Source: Apricaphanius iberus
Taxonomy: Eukaryota > Chordata > Actinopteri > Cyprinodontiformes > Aphaniidae
DNA length: 64,000 nucleotides
Direction: 5' to 3'
NCBI GenBank assembly: GCA_028564705.1
Contig: JAPXFQ010001502.1
Span: 372,001 to 436,000, forward strand
The translations under genes and the position numbers were made by a program. The notes beneath the pieces were generated by a model, which saw only the letters and a list, made by a program, of their open reading frames with translations, was not told the origin of the DNA and searched no databases. This document shows positions 31,960-51,490 of the stretch, piece after piece (within the stretch, counting starts at the first letter, position 1; every line of letters begins with the position of its first letter).

Positions 31960-32338
31960 AGTCCTCCTGACCCGTGGACGGTGTAGGGCCGGTAACGGCC
32001 CCCGTCATGCCGGGGTCTTCTCGGAGTCGGGTTGTTTGAGAATGCAGCCCAAAGTGGGTGGTAAACTCCATCTAAGGCTAAATACCGGCACGAGACCGAT
32101 AGTCGACAACTATCTTAAGGAAAAATAGACAGAACTGAGAGGACAGAGTTGAAGAGGGCGAGAAACGTTTAAGAGATAAACGGGTGGGGTCCGCACAGTC
32201 TGCCCGGGGGATTCAACCCGGCAGGTAATGGGCGGCCGCACTGTGCGGGAGGATCCCCTTGAGGGACCTCTCTCCGGCGCTGGCTGGCCCCTGTGGGGCA
32301 CATTTCTTCCGCGGCGGTAAGCCGCGACCGGCTCCGGA
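31960..32338 (+). pseudogene. 28S rRNA fragment (D1-D2 region) inside the LINE 3' UTR
   Basis: On the plus strand it follows vertebrate 28S in order from CCCGTGGACGGTGT through GTGGTAAACTCCATCTAAGG, TAAATACCGGCACGAGACCG and AAACGGGTGGGGTCCGC to CCGCGACCGGCTCCGG. It is about 378 bp long and shares private changes with the copy at 11.8 kb, so both come from one capture event. It is antisense to the LINE. Confidence 0.88.
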
Positions 32339-32491
32339 TCTTTACCTGGCTTACATTAATCTATCTCTACCTAGCTACTCTACCTCTTCCTATCTCTTCC
32401 TAACTTTTGACACTCTGCCTGACTACTAACATTAACCTGTCTCTTCCTATCTACCTGTCTGACCTGACTCTAACTACCTATAAACATATCT

Positions 32492-34495
32492 CTAACTGTA
32501 AGCTTTGTCAAAGAGGAAAGTTTTTAGCCTAGTTTTAAAGATAGACAAATTGTCTGCTTCACGAACCAACCCTGGGAGCCGGTTCCATAGGAGGGGAGCC
32601 TGATAGCTGAAAGATCTGCCACCCATTCTACTTTTAGAAATCCTAGGAACTACCAGTAAACCTGCAGTCTGAGAGCGAAGGTCTCTGTTAGGAACATATG
32701 GAACAATCAGGTCTCTTATGTATGATGGAGCTAGATTATTAAGGGCTTTATATGTCAGAAGGAGGATCTTGAATTCTATTCTAGATTTTACTGGGAGCCA
32801 GTGAAGAGAAGCTAAAACAGGGGAAATGTGATCTCTTCTTTTAATATTCATCAGAATCCTAGCAGCAGCATTTTGAACTAACTGAAGACTTTTAATTGTA
32901 TTCTGTGGACTACCTGATAATAGACAGTTACAGTAATCCAGCCTTGAAGTAACAAAGGCATGGACTAGTTTTTCAGCATCATTCCTGGACAGGATGGTTC
33001 TAATTTTTGCAATATTCCTAAGGTGAAAAAAGGAAATCCTACAGACTTCTTTAATGTAAGTTCTAAAAGACATATCTTGGTCAAAAATGACACCGAGGTT
33101 TTTTGCTTTATTACTGGAGGCTAATTTAATGCCGTCCAGGTGAAGGGGCTGACTAAGTAGTTTCTTTTTCAGAGCTTCTGGTCCAAAGACGACAACTTCT
33201 GTTTTATCAGAATTTAGAAGCAAGAAGTTTAGAGTCATCCAAGTTTTTATGTCTTCCAGACATGCCTGTAGTCTACCTAACTGATTGGATTCATCAGGAT
33301 TTATGGATAGATATAGCTGTGTATCATCTGCGTAACTATGGAATTTTATCCCATGCTGCCTAATTATTTTACCAATAGGAAGCATATATATAGTAAAGAG
33401 AATCGGCCCAAGCACTGAACCCTGTGGTACTCCGCAAGTAACTATTGAGGTTGAGGAAGATCTATTGTTTACCTGAACAAACTGAAATCTGTTAGACAAA
33501 TAAGATTTAAACCAACCTAGTGCTGTTCCTATTATACCGACACTTTGAAGCCTTTCTATGAGAATATTGTGGTCAACAGTGTCAAAGGCAGCACTGAGAT
33601 CTAACAGGACCAGAATGGTCACCAGTCCATTGTCTGAGGCTATGAGAATATCATTAGTAACCTTCACCAGAGCTGTTTCAGTGCTGTGATGAGCTCTAAA
33701 GCCTGACTGAAACTTCTCAAACAGCTCATTATTGTTTAAATGCTCACATATCTGGTGTGCAACTATTTTCTCAAGAATTTTAGATAAGAAGGGAAGATTA
33801 GATATCGGTCTATAGTTAATTAAGTCGTTTTGATCAAGAGAGGGTTTCTTAAGTAGAGGTTTAATTACAGCAATCTTAAACTCCTGTGGTACATATCCAT
33901 TGACTAAGGATAGATTCATTATATTTAAAATTGGAGCAGCGATCAGAGGGAAAACTTCTTTTAAGAGTTTAGTTGGGATTGGGTCTAAAACGCAAGTTGA
34001 AGGTTTAGATGAAGCTAATAATTTTAGTACATCACAAAGTTCGGCTGCATTAAAGCAGTTTAAGCATATATTAGGTTCCACCATTTTTGAGGCTGCCTCA
34101 TTAACTAAGGAGGAAGCAAGCATATTGGGAAGGTTCCCAATTATCTTATTCTTTATGGAGTCTATTTTATTTATAAAGAATTGCATGAAGTCGTCACTAC
34201 TTAGAGCTTGGGGAATGGTTGGCTCGATAGAGCTATGATCCTGTGTGAGTTTGGCAACTGTATTAAAAAGAGACCTAGGATTATTTTTATTCTCCTCGAT
34301 TAAAGATGAATAATATGCTGTTCTAGCTGTGTGAAGGCTCTTTTTATATAGCAATAAACTATTTTTCCATATTAAAAAGGAATCATGTAAATGCGTGGAG
34401 CGCCATTTTCTCCTTGAACTCTGAATGGGAGGGGCTCGATGAGGAAGACTCGGACAGCCTCCTCCTTTTCCTTTCAGCCATCTCTGCTGCAGCAA
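32492..34495 (-). CDS. LINE reverse transcriptase (L2/CR1-type), N-terminally truncated
   Basis: 667 codons, open. The RT motifs in order are DPIPTKLLKEV, INYRPISNLPFLSKILEKIV, FQSGFRAHHSTETALVK, LVLLDLSAAFDTVDHNIL (catalytic Asp), GVPQGSVLGPILF and HSYADDTQLYLS (YADD catalytic pair). The C-terminal region has LHWLPVKSRIEFKIL and LKTFLFDKAYS. The enzyme primes reverse transcription of its own RNA at a nicked target. The endonuclease domain that should precede it is missing and the annotated ATG is only the first Met of the open frame. The copy could supply RT but not a full machinery. Confidence 0.9.
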   Translation of the reverse strand: MLQQRWLKGKGGGCPSLPHRAPPIQSSRRKWRSTHLHDSFLIWKNSLLLYKKSLHTARTAYYSSLIEENKNNPRSLFNTVAKLTQDHSSIEPTIPQALSSDDFMQFFINKIDSIKNKIIGNLPNMLASSLVNEAASKMVEPNICLNCFNAAELCDVLKLLASSKPSTCVLDPIPTKLLKEVFPLIAAPILNIMNLSLVNGYVPQEFKIAVIKPLLKKPSLDQNDLINYRPISNLPFLSKILEKIVAHQICEHLNNNELFEKFQSGFRAHHSTETALVKVTNDILIASDNGLVTILVLLDLSAAFDTVDHNILIERLQSVGIIGTALGWFKSYLSNRFQFVQVNNRSSSTSIVTCGVPQGSVLGPILFTIYMLPIGKIIRQHGIKFHSYADDTQLYLSINPDESNQLGRLQACLEDIKTWMTLNFLLLNSDKTEVVVFGPEALKKKLLSQPLHLDGIKLASSNKAKNLGVIFDQDMSFRTYIKEVCRISFFHLRNIAKIRTILSRNDAEKLVHAFVTSRLDYCNCLLSGSPQNTIKSLQLVQNAAARILMNIKRRDHISPVLASLHWLPVKSRIEFKILLLTYKALNNLAPSYIRDLIVPYVPNRDLRSQTAGLLVVPRISKSRMGGRSFSYQAPLLWNRLPGLVREADNLSIFKTRLKTFLFDKAYS

Positions 34496-34671
34496 CTAAA
34501 ATGAAGAACATTTAAACAAAATAAATCAGTAACAGGTTTTAATTGGGTTCAGAGATTGTTCTGGTGCATTTCATATGAATTCAAAGTCAAAATGTACAGG
34601 TTGTAAGTTGGGGATATTAATAATATTGTCTCCAGAAGTAAAAAGTCTGACTATAAAGATTCACAGCCACA

Positions 34672-35125
34672 ACCAACCAAATTTTATTTATAAAGCACAT
34701 TTAACAATGGCACGGAGGCCAACCAAACTGCTTCACAGGAGATAGTCAGGAAAAAAAGTTCTAAAATATAAAAAAGGCAAATTAAAAATAAGAATAACAA
34801 TAAATTAAAACACAGATTCAGACTGAGTCATGCAGTGCTAAAAGTCAAAGCATAAAGACAAGTTTTTAAATGAGACTTAAAGATAGAAAGAGATTGAGAT
34901 AATCTGATCTGAAGAGATAGGTGATTCCAGAGGGTAGAGGAGCAAACTGCAAAAGTGCAACCAACACGAGTGCTACAACGGAAGAGGTGGTAGTCCGCTG
35001 AGCTAAGACGTCGAGTGGGGACATAAGGGCAGAGCAATTCTGCAATGTATGCGGGTGCCAGGCCATTAAGAGACTTAAAAAACAAACAGCAGAATGTTAA
35101 AGTCAATTCTAAAACAGACGTAGCA
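34672..35125 (-). mobile_element. Relic LINE 3' end (different L2-like family)
   Basis: On the minus strand the frame 34828-35106 reads LFFKSLNGLAPAYIAELLCP, then YVPTRRLSSADYHLF and SLSIFKSHLKTCLYALTF, the C-terminus of L2-like RT proteins. A tail in reverse (AAATTTTATTTATAAAGCAC) follows at about 34678. The RT core is missing. Confidence 0.8.
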
Positions 35126-35129
35126 TAGT

Positions 35130-36504
35130 TAGACGTGGACGAAATAAAGTAAAATAACGAAAGTACAATTTACCAAATTACGGGTTGTCTTCTACGTTTT
35201 AAGTAAAACATTTTTTAGGCCGGTGTGAAGAGATACAGAGTAAAAAAAATTAAAATAAAAGGTTACCCCCCACCTATCATAGTCCATCGTGATGTTCACC
35301 AATTTGTGGGAAACTTCGCCCAACCCTACTGCCTGGATCATCAGAAAAAGAGAATGCAATACAATATAAGCAACAGTTTATTTAAAGTAAGATGTGCAGT
35401 ATTAATTATGTTGTTCTGTGTAATAATTCTAACCTGCGCTTTTTACTTATCAATGTGATCCAACCACACCAAAGCTCTGAAGGCCATAGAAATGTATTTT
35501 AATAAACACCCTATAAGCCAGGGCTTTCGTTTTTAGTTCCCTCCTCCTTCCTTCTCATAGATCAGGAGCCTGCAACTCCAGTTCTCGAGTTCCGGTATTA
35601 CTATTAATCCAGGCTTTAACTATCCCTATAGTACTTAAAGAAAACCTAACTAAATCTCCAGAAAACTTTCACAAGTAAAAAAAAAAAAAAAAAGAATTTA
35701 GAGACTTCCTATCAGCCGCAAAACTAGAAAGCTCCCAATTGAACCAGAGGATAAAAAGAAATTCCTCCATACAAGCCGTATAATGCATGTTGTATGAGGA
35801 GGTGCACTCCTCTGATTGGTTCAGATATTTTATTGCTTTAACAGGAATAATTATTGGTTCTTGATAGAAAATCTGGATGGCCAAATGTACAAAATCATTA
35901 TAACTTTATGAATCCATCTTTTGATGTTTTTTTGAAGGAATAACGGTCTAAACAATGTTTTTGATTGGATATGCCTTTGCACATTAAATGTAATATAAAA
36001 AAGAAGAAATACAATTTTAAATAAAGAACTAAAAAAATACTTGTATGACATATCTCAGAGAATAATGTTTGGAAATGCTTCTGTTACTTTCTCAATCCCT
36101 GAATGGTTTAGACCAACAATGAAAAAGCAGAATTTAGTTTTTATGCTCATCTAATCCAGAAAGAACTTCTGAAAATCTGCAAAACTGCTGAAACACACAA
36201 TTATTTTAAATCAAGTGCAAAAAAAACAACCAATTTGTTTAGAGCTGCCTTTACTCAACAATCATGGTAAAATAATTATCATCTGGATTACAGCTTTTCA
36301 TTATGTCTCTTTATTGAGCCACTGTACTGTAATATTTCTTTTTTTAAATACAGTGTTAAATCATGTTGGGGTTTTTTTTATCTGTACTCAGCCTGCTGTT
36401 TTTGTAGCTTTTAAGTGTGTGTGTGTGTGTGTGTGTGTAGTTGCGATGATGATTTTATTTTTGGTTTTTGTATGGGGGGGATTTTGTTGTCATTTTAAAT
36501 CTGT
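35130..36504. other. No gene seen
   Basis: AT-rich DNA with an A run at about 35677-35693 and a (TG)n tract at about 36415-36438. Confidence 0.5.
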
Positions 36505-36562
36505 AAAGGACTTTGATAAACTTTGTTTGAAAAGCGATTGATTGATTGATTGATTGATTGAA
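36505..36562 (+). mobile_element. LINE/SINE tail relic with (GATT)n
   Basis: GTAAAGGACTTTGATAAACT then AAGCGATTGATTGATTG resembles the 3' tail of fish LINEs and SINEs (GTAAAGCGCTTTGA...GATTGATT). The body is not recognised. Confidence 0.4.
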
Positions 36563-38078
36563 TGAATGTCGACTGTAAAGAAAGGCTTCAGTCGCTCGAC
36601 TCCAACACTATTCCTGCAGCTGAGTGAGCAAAGGGCTAAAACATCACACCTAATTCACTTTCAAAAGTTAAAAATAAAAGTAGTACACGGGAAATGCGCA
36701 AATAGGCAACACTATGTATAGATTCAGCTAATTTATAAACCCGAAGCCTAAAGATTTTAAAACATTGTGGTCTGATGTCTTGCTCAAGTTTCTACTAGTT
36801 CTAGTCACTGATTATATTGACATTTTTCAAATGTAAAAAAAAAAAAAAAAAAAAAAACTTAAAAGATCACGATTTAAGTTCAATATGGCTGCTGAACAAA
36901 ATTCGACCTCTTCCGTTTAGGTTTGTTGGTGCAGGACGGATCTCTCTGCGTAGTTAAAACAAAATGTCTGCTGCTGGTGCTGCTGAGCCGATAAAAAACA
37001 AAAACATGTATGAATGTATCCGAGTTCGCCATCACTAAAAGGAACAAGAACAGTTAGAAACTCACATTTCAGTGATCAGGTTGACTTGTTTTCTTCCACC
37101 TTTGAACTGATCGAAACCAGTCAGCGGACGAGCGACTTTACACGACGCTACGGAAAGCCCCTTTCTGCGGCTGTGAGCTTATGTTTACTTTCGGTTTCGC
37201 TGCCATTAAAAAGGAGTCATCTGAGGTAAACGCAATTTTCATTAATGTGACGACTTATTCTCCTTTTTGTTATTCTCCATTATTCTCAAAAAAAAAAAAA
37301 AAACTCTGCCGTATTTGTACAAGAAATAAAACAACAACAAAAAATAAGATATGTTTATTTATCCTCGAACTTTTAAAAAAAATTAAAAGAGGCAGAAATG
37401 TATTCATGCTTTATCCAAAATGATAGTTGCTACTGTTTATGCGAGCCAAAGTGAGAAACAATACTGAATAGAAATAAAAATAACATAAGGTTTATCAGCT
37501 GTTACCTACATAAATCTCTGCTTATTCTGTAGGTTTTCTGCTAAACTTTCATAATAGAAATGTATTCTGTGTCCTGCATGTCTCATTCCGTCCTAGACCA
37601 GCTTTTTTTCTATCTTATATCACTTTCTGTTTCCTCTTGCTGAAAATTGACTCTTAGAAAGTCCCCCAGACACCAACAATTGTAGCTTACAGGTGAATGT
37701 ACAAATATATGTCTGTAAAATTAAGTTTAAAATGCATTTAATGCCCACTCAAGCGTCAGATTAAAAAATAGTCTTCATACTAAAGCATTTCTAGATAATT
37801 AAATACATTTATGTAAGATAATTAGGGGACGTTGTTCATAAAATAGCATGTTAATTTATTTATTGATTTCTCTTCTGTTCCAACTCTGATTTTCTAAATA
37901 TGATTGCATGGTTATACTATTTTTATCATATAAAAAAAGTAAATATTTTATGAATCTATTGCGGTCTGAATTTTATTGCCTCCTAGTGGACAGCAAGTAA
38001 AAAACTACATTGTAGTGAAACTATTCAATCTTGCCCGTAGTTTTTGTGTATTTTGTCCTGTGCTCTCATATATAATGT
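36563..38078. other. No gene seen
   Basis: The stretch 36880-37200 is somewhat richer in CpG (for example CGGACGAGCGACTTTACACG). It follows an A run at about 36836-36857. I find no exon or transposon ends. Confidence 0.4.
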
Positions 38079-39572
38079 ATGGAACGCCATAGTGTTCAAA
38101 ATTAAATAAATACAACATTATGAAATATATATGAGCATGAATAAATATTGAATACAAATATAATGTGAGAATGAAATTATTAAAAACTGAAATCATTTCA
38201 AATGCAACGCTCATTTTAAAAATATGTTTCATAATTTTTTTATTTTAGATTATACATTTGTATAATATATATATTTCATTAAATATTTATTTCACTGCAA
38301 TTTACTTCATAATAATATGAAGTTTTTCAAGACATTTTTATTTAATTCCATCAGTTTTTATTCCAATCTCTCTTTTTCCCAAAGTCTGCTTTTATTTCAT
38401 AATTAGGTTTTTCATAATAGTGTTTATTTCAAAAAGCATTTGAAGAATTGAAGTCGTCCGTCAGCCAATCAGAATCAGCGGTTGAGGCCTGGACGCTGAT
38501 TGGCTGGAACTAAGATTAGTCTTTCTGGATTGGATAGCCGTTATTGTGGCTCTGTTAGCAGCTAGCAGCATGCTAAGTAAAGGGTCGGAGCTGCAGGAAC
38601 TTTGTTCAGCTCTGGTTGCTCTAACAGGTCATATTGAGAGGAATAACTTATCATGAACCGTTTCAGAGACCCATCTTGATTCGTCTGGATAATATAATCT
38701 GAAATGATCCCAGGTTCAGCTCTCAGCTGTCTGACAGTAGCACCGGAGTTCTGCTGTTATCTTTTCTGTTTTGTCCAGGAGGAGACGGGAGAGGAAGCCC
38801 TTGTTGGTTGTTAGCTACAGTCAGTTAAAGGGAGATTATTTAAACGTGTTCTGTGTTATTTCTGAAATGTTTTAATGATCGTACCAAACAGCCGACCTGA
38901 GCCTCTTTCCCCAGTCTAATCACGGACACTGCGCCCTGAGCAGCTTTACACCTTGAACACTGGAGCAGCACTGGCTCTTTGGATCAGACATCCCCATTAC
39001 AAAAGTGATCAAATATTCTGCCAGTATTAAAAGAATTATAAAGCCTTACATAAAATCCTAAAGGCATTAAATTCAATAACAGTATTAAACGACTTTAGCC
39101 GGTCCTCGCCATTTTCCTCCTGCAGGAACATCATGTTTAAGCATCAACCAATCAGCATCCAGGTCCCAACAGCTAATTCTGATTGGCTGGCTAAGACATT
39201 ATGTTAAATGGCATTTTGAAATAAATACACCATTATGAAAAAACCTATTATGAAATAAAAGCTAACTTTGTAAAAAAAAAAAAAAAAAAGAAGAGATTTT
39301 TGAATAAAAACTGATTATATTAAATAAAAAAAACTTAAAATAAATTATAGTATGGAAAAAATGGCAGTGGAATAAATATTTAATTAAATATATATAAAAT
39401 ACTAATATGTATTCTAAAATGAAAATATATAAATATTGAGCATTGCATTTTAACAGAATTCCTTTTTTGACTATTTCATTGTCACATTAAATATTTACTT
39501 AATATTAATTCTTGCTGATATTTATTTCATAATGTTTTATTTATTTAATTTTGAACACTTGGGCGTTCCTCA
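38079..39572. mobile_element. Foldback-type element with long AT-rich inverted arms
   Basis: The left outer end reads GGAACGCCATAGTGTTCAAA and then ATTAAATAAATA. The right end reads TATTTATTTAATTTTGAACA and then CTTGGGCGTTCC, its reverse complement. The inner ends of the arms mirror as well: CAGCCAATCAGAATCAGCGG at about 38461 against CAGCTAATTCTGATTGGCTG at about 39170. Arms are about 430 bp and imperfect. The core (about 38520-39130) is GC-richer and has no ORF. Non-autonomous; superfamily unknown. Confidence 0.7.
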
Positions 39573-39710
39573 TGGGGAGGCAGTCACGGCAGCTTCTAAA
39601 TAAGCAAAACAATTAACTTTTTTATTACCCAGTAGTAGCCAGACAATTTTGTAGGATTTTAAGGAAAATTAGGTTGTTTTACCTTTTATCCCAGCAAACT
39701 AGAGGGTCCC

Positions 39711-39772
<62 letters not shown>

Positions 39773-40088
39773 TTTCTGTTAATCAGATGTTTTTTATTGT
39801 GACACAGTTAAAGCTTTCTGAAGGACACCTCAACACTGGGAGAACAAAACCAAAACAACAACCAGCTTCCTTTCTCTCTCCATCAGACACATTTATCAAA
39901 ATTACTCCCTCTGACAGCAAAATACAAATTTTAAACATTTACATCTGAGCTTGATCTTAAAGTTTTACCAGTTTCTAAACAAACATGGCTTTGACATCAG
40001 AGTGTGCTCTTTCTCTGCTTCCATTCATGTTGTCTTCTCTCATAAATTTATAGATGTTAATACTATATCTGACTGTGTTTTTGCTCGG
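39573..40088 (-). other. TMEM184C downstream region with (TAGA)n
   Basis: A (TAGA)n microsatellite occupies about 39711-39772. A minus-strand AATAAA at about 39793-39798 is a possible poly(A) signal for TMEM184C. Nothing else is seen. Confidence 0.45.
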
Positions 40089-47986
<7,898 letters not shown>

Positions 47987-48327
47987 TTACAGGCTCATCC
48001 TAAATCTTAAAAACAATAGGCAGATCTTTAGAGCAGGACAAGAAGCACGTAACCATTGTTTGACTGTGTAAATAAAATTAATTAGAAATCATTATTATTG
48101 ATTAGGTCCATTTATCGTTGTTGTTATTAACAGGATTATAACTTTTTGTGCTCTTGTATCCCTAGATATACAAAAAATATGTGTATCTTTTTACATTATT
48201 TTAGTTGAACCTTTACCCATTTGCACTTGTTCTATTTTACGCTATTAAAAACTGTATAGTTTTAATTTAATTATTTAGTTAAACGAAGAGATATGTCCCA
48301 AAGAATATCTTCAGAAAGCCTGGAAGC

Positions 48328-48866
48328 TAGGGATGCAACAATACCACTTTTCTCAAACCGATAGAATACCGATACTTTGATCTGAGTATTTGCCAATACA
48401 GAGTACCAATGCAGATACTTCTGCCACACAAAATCTAGCCAATCCAATGAATTGGAAGAAAATGTTTTATTTTCTTCTCTGCACTTTACAAAAAATGAAG
48501 GTGAATTAGATACAAACAATAAAAAATTAATAAAAAAATACCACAAAACAAAAATTTCAATTGAAAAATAAACACTTTTCCATGAAATTATTGCAGAGTC
48601 TCCACATTTTAAGTATCAGTTAATGGAATCGATTAATTGTAACCGATACTGACACAGCCTATCGGCATCGATACCAGTATTGGTATTTGGTGCATCACTG
48701 CTAAGATTTTAAGTAAACACATAACGTTTTCTTTGAAATTATTTCAGAGTTTCCACATTTTAAGTATCAGTTCATGGTATCAAGCAAAACTAACCGATAC
48801 CGATATGAGTACATTAGAATATCGGCCCAGATACCTGATACTAGTGTCGGTATCGGTGCATCCCTA
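48328..48866. mobile_element. hAT-like MITE with a repeated 3' end
   Basis: It begins TAGGGATGCAACAATACC and ends CGGTATCGGTGCATCCCTA, the same family as 40664. A second, older end (TTGGTGCATCACTG) lies at about 48688-48701. The stretch ATTTCAGAGTTTCCACATTT...AAGTATCAGTTCATGG occurs twice, at about 48590-48630 and 48740-48780. It is thus a partial tandem duplication or one copy inside another. It lies in the non-coding first intron of TMEM184C. Confidence 0.7.
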
Positions 48867-49599
48867 GAGACTTTAGCGTACAAGAGAGTTTGGCTGATAA
48901 TAAAGGACAATCATAGAGATATGAGGGATAGATTCGGATTTCTGCTAAATAAAAGTAGGGAAAGTAAAAATTAGCAGCAGAATCAACGTAAAAACTTGAG
49001 TCAGGTCAGGTTTTTTCGCATCAATAAAACATTCCAGGACGTGAGCTAGTCCACAGATGTAAATGATAACATCATCTGTATAAAGATTAACAAATCGCCT
49101 CAGAACTATTGAATGAGATTGAGCAAGTTGTGACTATGAAGATTTATTAAATAGGCCAAAATGGGACGGTTGTTTTCTGCATCGAATTACGTTTTGTCCA
49201 AACTCTCATTTAACTAAACTGCTGGTGAGTTTAGCAGCTTTTTAAATCCTACAATCTGGATTAAGTCAATTGAAACAGTTTGGACATTTTAAAATAGAGC
49301 TGACACTTTTACACATAAAACACAACTAAGATATTGGATTTTTTTTTCTCTAGAGCCACATTGGGTCTACTGGGACACTCAAGCACTAACATTAAGGTTA
49401 TCCAGCATTTCTATCCGCATCAGAATCGGAATCGGTTTTAACGTTTGTATTTAACGTTTAATTTAACGTTGTATTTAAGTCATTGATTCGCATTAAGAAC
49501 ATTTTTTGATTCTAGCTTAAGGAGCTTAAAAAAAGAAAGCGTTGAATGTTAAAACAGTTTGTGGCATAAACAGGTTAAAACATGGAGATGTTGTTGCTG

Positions 49600-49925
49600 A
49601 AGGTGTTTACTCGCAGTGACGCTCGGCCTGTTTCCACCCTCGGTCCTGTCTCTGTTTCTAGGCAACGCATCCCTCCTCCATCCGACACCAAAAAGCGCTA
49701 AAAACCGACGCTCCGCAGTCTGTCAGTGCGCCACTTTCTGATCGCTGATCGATGAATCCTCACTACAAGAGCCTCAGGTCCGCAAGTACTGCTCAAGCAG
49801 CTGTCCAGCGCGGATCCGCTGCTGGCTGTCCGCCGCCTTTACAGCCCGACGTCACCGGGAGGAAGCGGCGCCAGCCCCGGTCTGAGTCACATGGTGGGTG
49901 GAGGAGTGTTTACGCTCCAACCAGA
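49600..49925 (-). promoter_or_regulatory. CpG-rich candidate promoter of TMEM184C with an X-box
   Basis: This is the only strongly CpG-rich stretch between the TMEM184C start and EDNRA. TMEM184C needs an upstream non-coding exon because its first coding exon starts at an acceptor (47974). A near-palindromic X-box GTTTCTAGGCAAC lies at 49654-49666 (RFX-type site) and a GACGTCAC CRE-like site at about 49849-49856. A TSS cannot be fixed from sequence. Confidence 0.55.
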
Positions 49926-51490
49926 TCATAATATAGTGGCATTCAGGACCTCCTCAATAGTGCAGCAAAACACTTCAGAAAAAAAATATTAATAGATAAA
50001 TACATATTTTTAGACATGATTGTAATAAAAAATTAAAAAAATATATACCCCCCAAATAAACATTTCTCCGTGTTTTTGAATAAATTATGCAACTCAGTAA
50101 ATAATTGCCACACAAATGACAGGACTAAAATTAAATACCAAACTAATAAATGCATAAACAAAATTTATTATATAATATAATTATGTATTTATTGCATTAC
50201 AAAAATATTAATTTACCTCAAAACTTACACTTGGTAAGAAAATAAATACATTTTACTTAAAAATGTTAAGTATTTTTACTATTAAAAAAATTCCTAGAAA
50301 ATTAGCTATGTGTAAAAGTGAATCATATTTACATAAACACACATCAGTCTGTTAATTGGAGAGACAGCAGGAAAATATGTTGAATAATTCAAAAACTCTT
50401 AACTTCTTACTAATACAGCAGCAAAATAATTCAAAGTGAATTTCAATCACAAAGAAAACAAATATTCAGTCTGTGGTTTAACGTCAAATTAAGTTTATTG
50501 ATAAATACAATATTTAATAAAACAAGACAGCTAACCAGCAAACATTTAAAAAAAACATGGTGACATTTGAATTGCTTTGGTTGCTCTCAAAGCACCATAA
50601 CACGTCTGACTTTATACTTTGGTGTGTTTATAATAAAACATTAGGATATTTCTTCCACAGTGTGAGAAGTAAAATGGTGTAATATTAACTTCAGCCTCCA
50701 GAGGCCGCCATTGAACAGTTTATGCTGCTCTTTCTTGAATCTATGCAAATGTATGGAAGCCTAATATAAATACATCACAGTGAATAAATACAAAATGTAA
50801 AATATTTTGTTCTGCTTTAAATTCATCTAAAGAACCAAAAGAGGCCCAATACTTCTGCATGGAGAGAAACTGTTGTCGGTGAGGTGTGCACAGACCGATT
50901 GCAAACCAGATTTAATCTCACATTTTCCCATGACTTCACCCACAGCCACATGTAGCTGTCGTAGGACTCCCTAAATCCAAAGAGCCTGTGTTATTATTAT
51001 TCGGCTGCACTCAGGTCAGGGAATTTCCCTTCCTCCTACAGGAACTACGTCTTGATTACTGGCTGAGATCTGAGAGGAGCCGACTGGCTCTGGTGCCCCG
51101 ACTGATAAAAACAAACAAACAAAGAGGCTACTTGCAAAAAAGCTAAACAAGAAAATAAAGGACCTTATCTGGTTGTTAAGCGCTTTTGCTCTTGGAGCAG
51201 AAAAACAGAAAGCGAACAACCTGTTGGCCACGCTGACAAACCCGTTTAAATAAAATCGGCTTTTATTGCAGCCGCATAAACTGAAAAGTATTTACTTCAG
51301 ATTCCAAAGCAATTTTTTTTTATCACATATGGCTAGATTTATTGTTCACCTCTAAAAGTTCAACTAAAGTTCATGTTTTTGTAACTTAACTTTCTAAGCT
51401 GATCAGATTCTCACTAAATCTTTACAAGTTCAGGAGTTACTGTTTCTTGGGGAACGAATATGACGTTGCACACCAGTTCATTTCTTCTAG
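49926..51490. other. Intergenic DNA, no gene seen
   Basis: AT-rich up to about 50700, then mixed. No exon is recognised. Confidence 0.5.

Larger units (their letters stand above)
31375..34500 (-). mobile_element. L2-type LINE with RT ORF and antisense 28S in the 3' UTR
   Basis: Minus strand. The RT ORF (32492..34495) is followed by a 3' UTR of about 1.1 kb. The UTR has tandem TAGCTAGGTAGAGATAGG-like repeats, a 28S-derived insert (31960..32338), and the tail CTTGAGATGACATCTGTTGT ... GCGCTATATAAATAAA ending (AATTG)n at 31375. Coding for the AP-type endonuclease is absent, so the copy is truncated at about 34500. It is otherwise little decayed, pointing to recent movement. Confidence 0.85.

Noticed and set aside
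31960..32338. A functional 28S rRNA gene
   Set aside because: Only about 375 bp is present, it is diverged, it is flanked by LINE sequence, and no 18S, 5.8S or spacer is nearby.
36215..36541. 108-codon open frame with hydrophobic stretches
   Set aside because: It crosses a (TG)n tract and ends in a LINE-like tail; there are no splice sites or family motifs.
39711..39772. Regular short repeats as a possible CRISPR array
   Set aside because: It is a pure (TAGA)n microsatellite with no spacers, in eukaryotic DNA.
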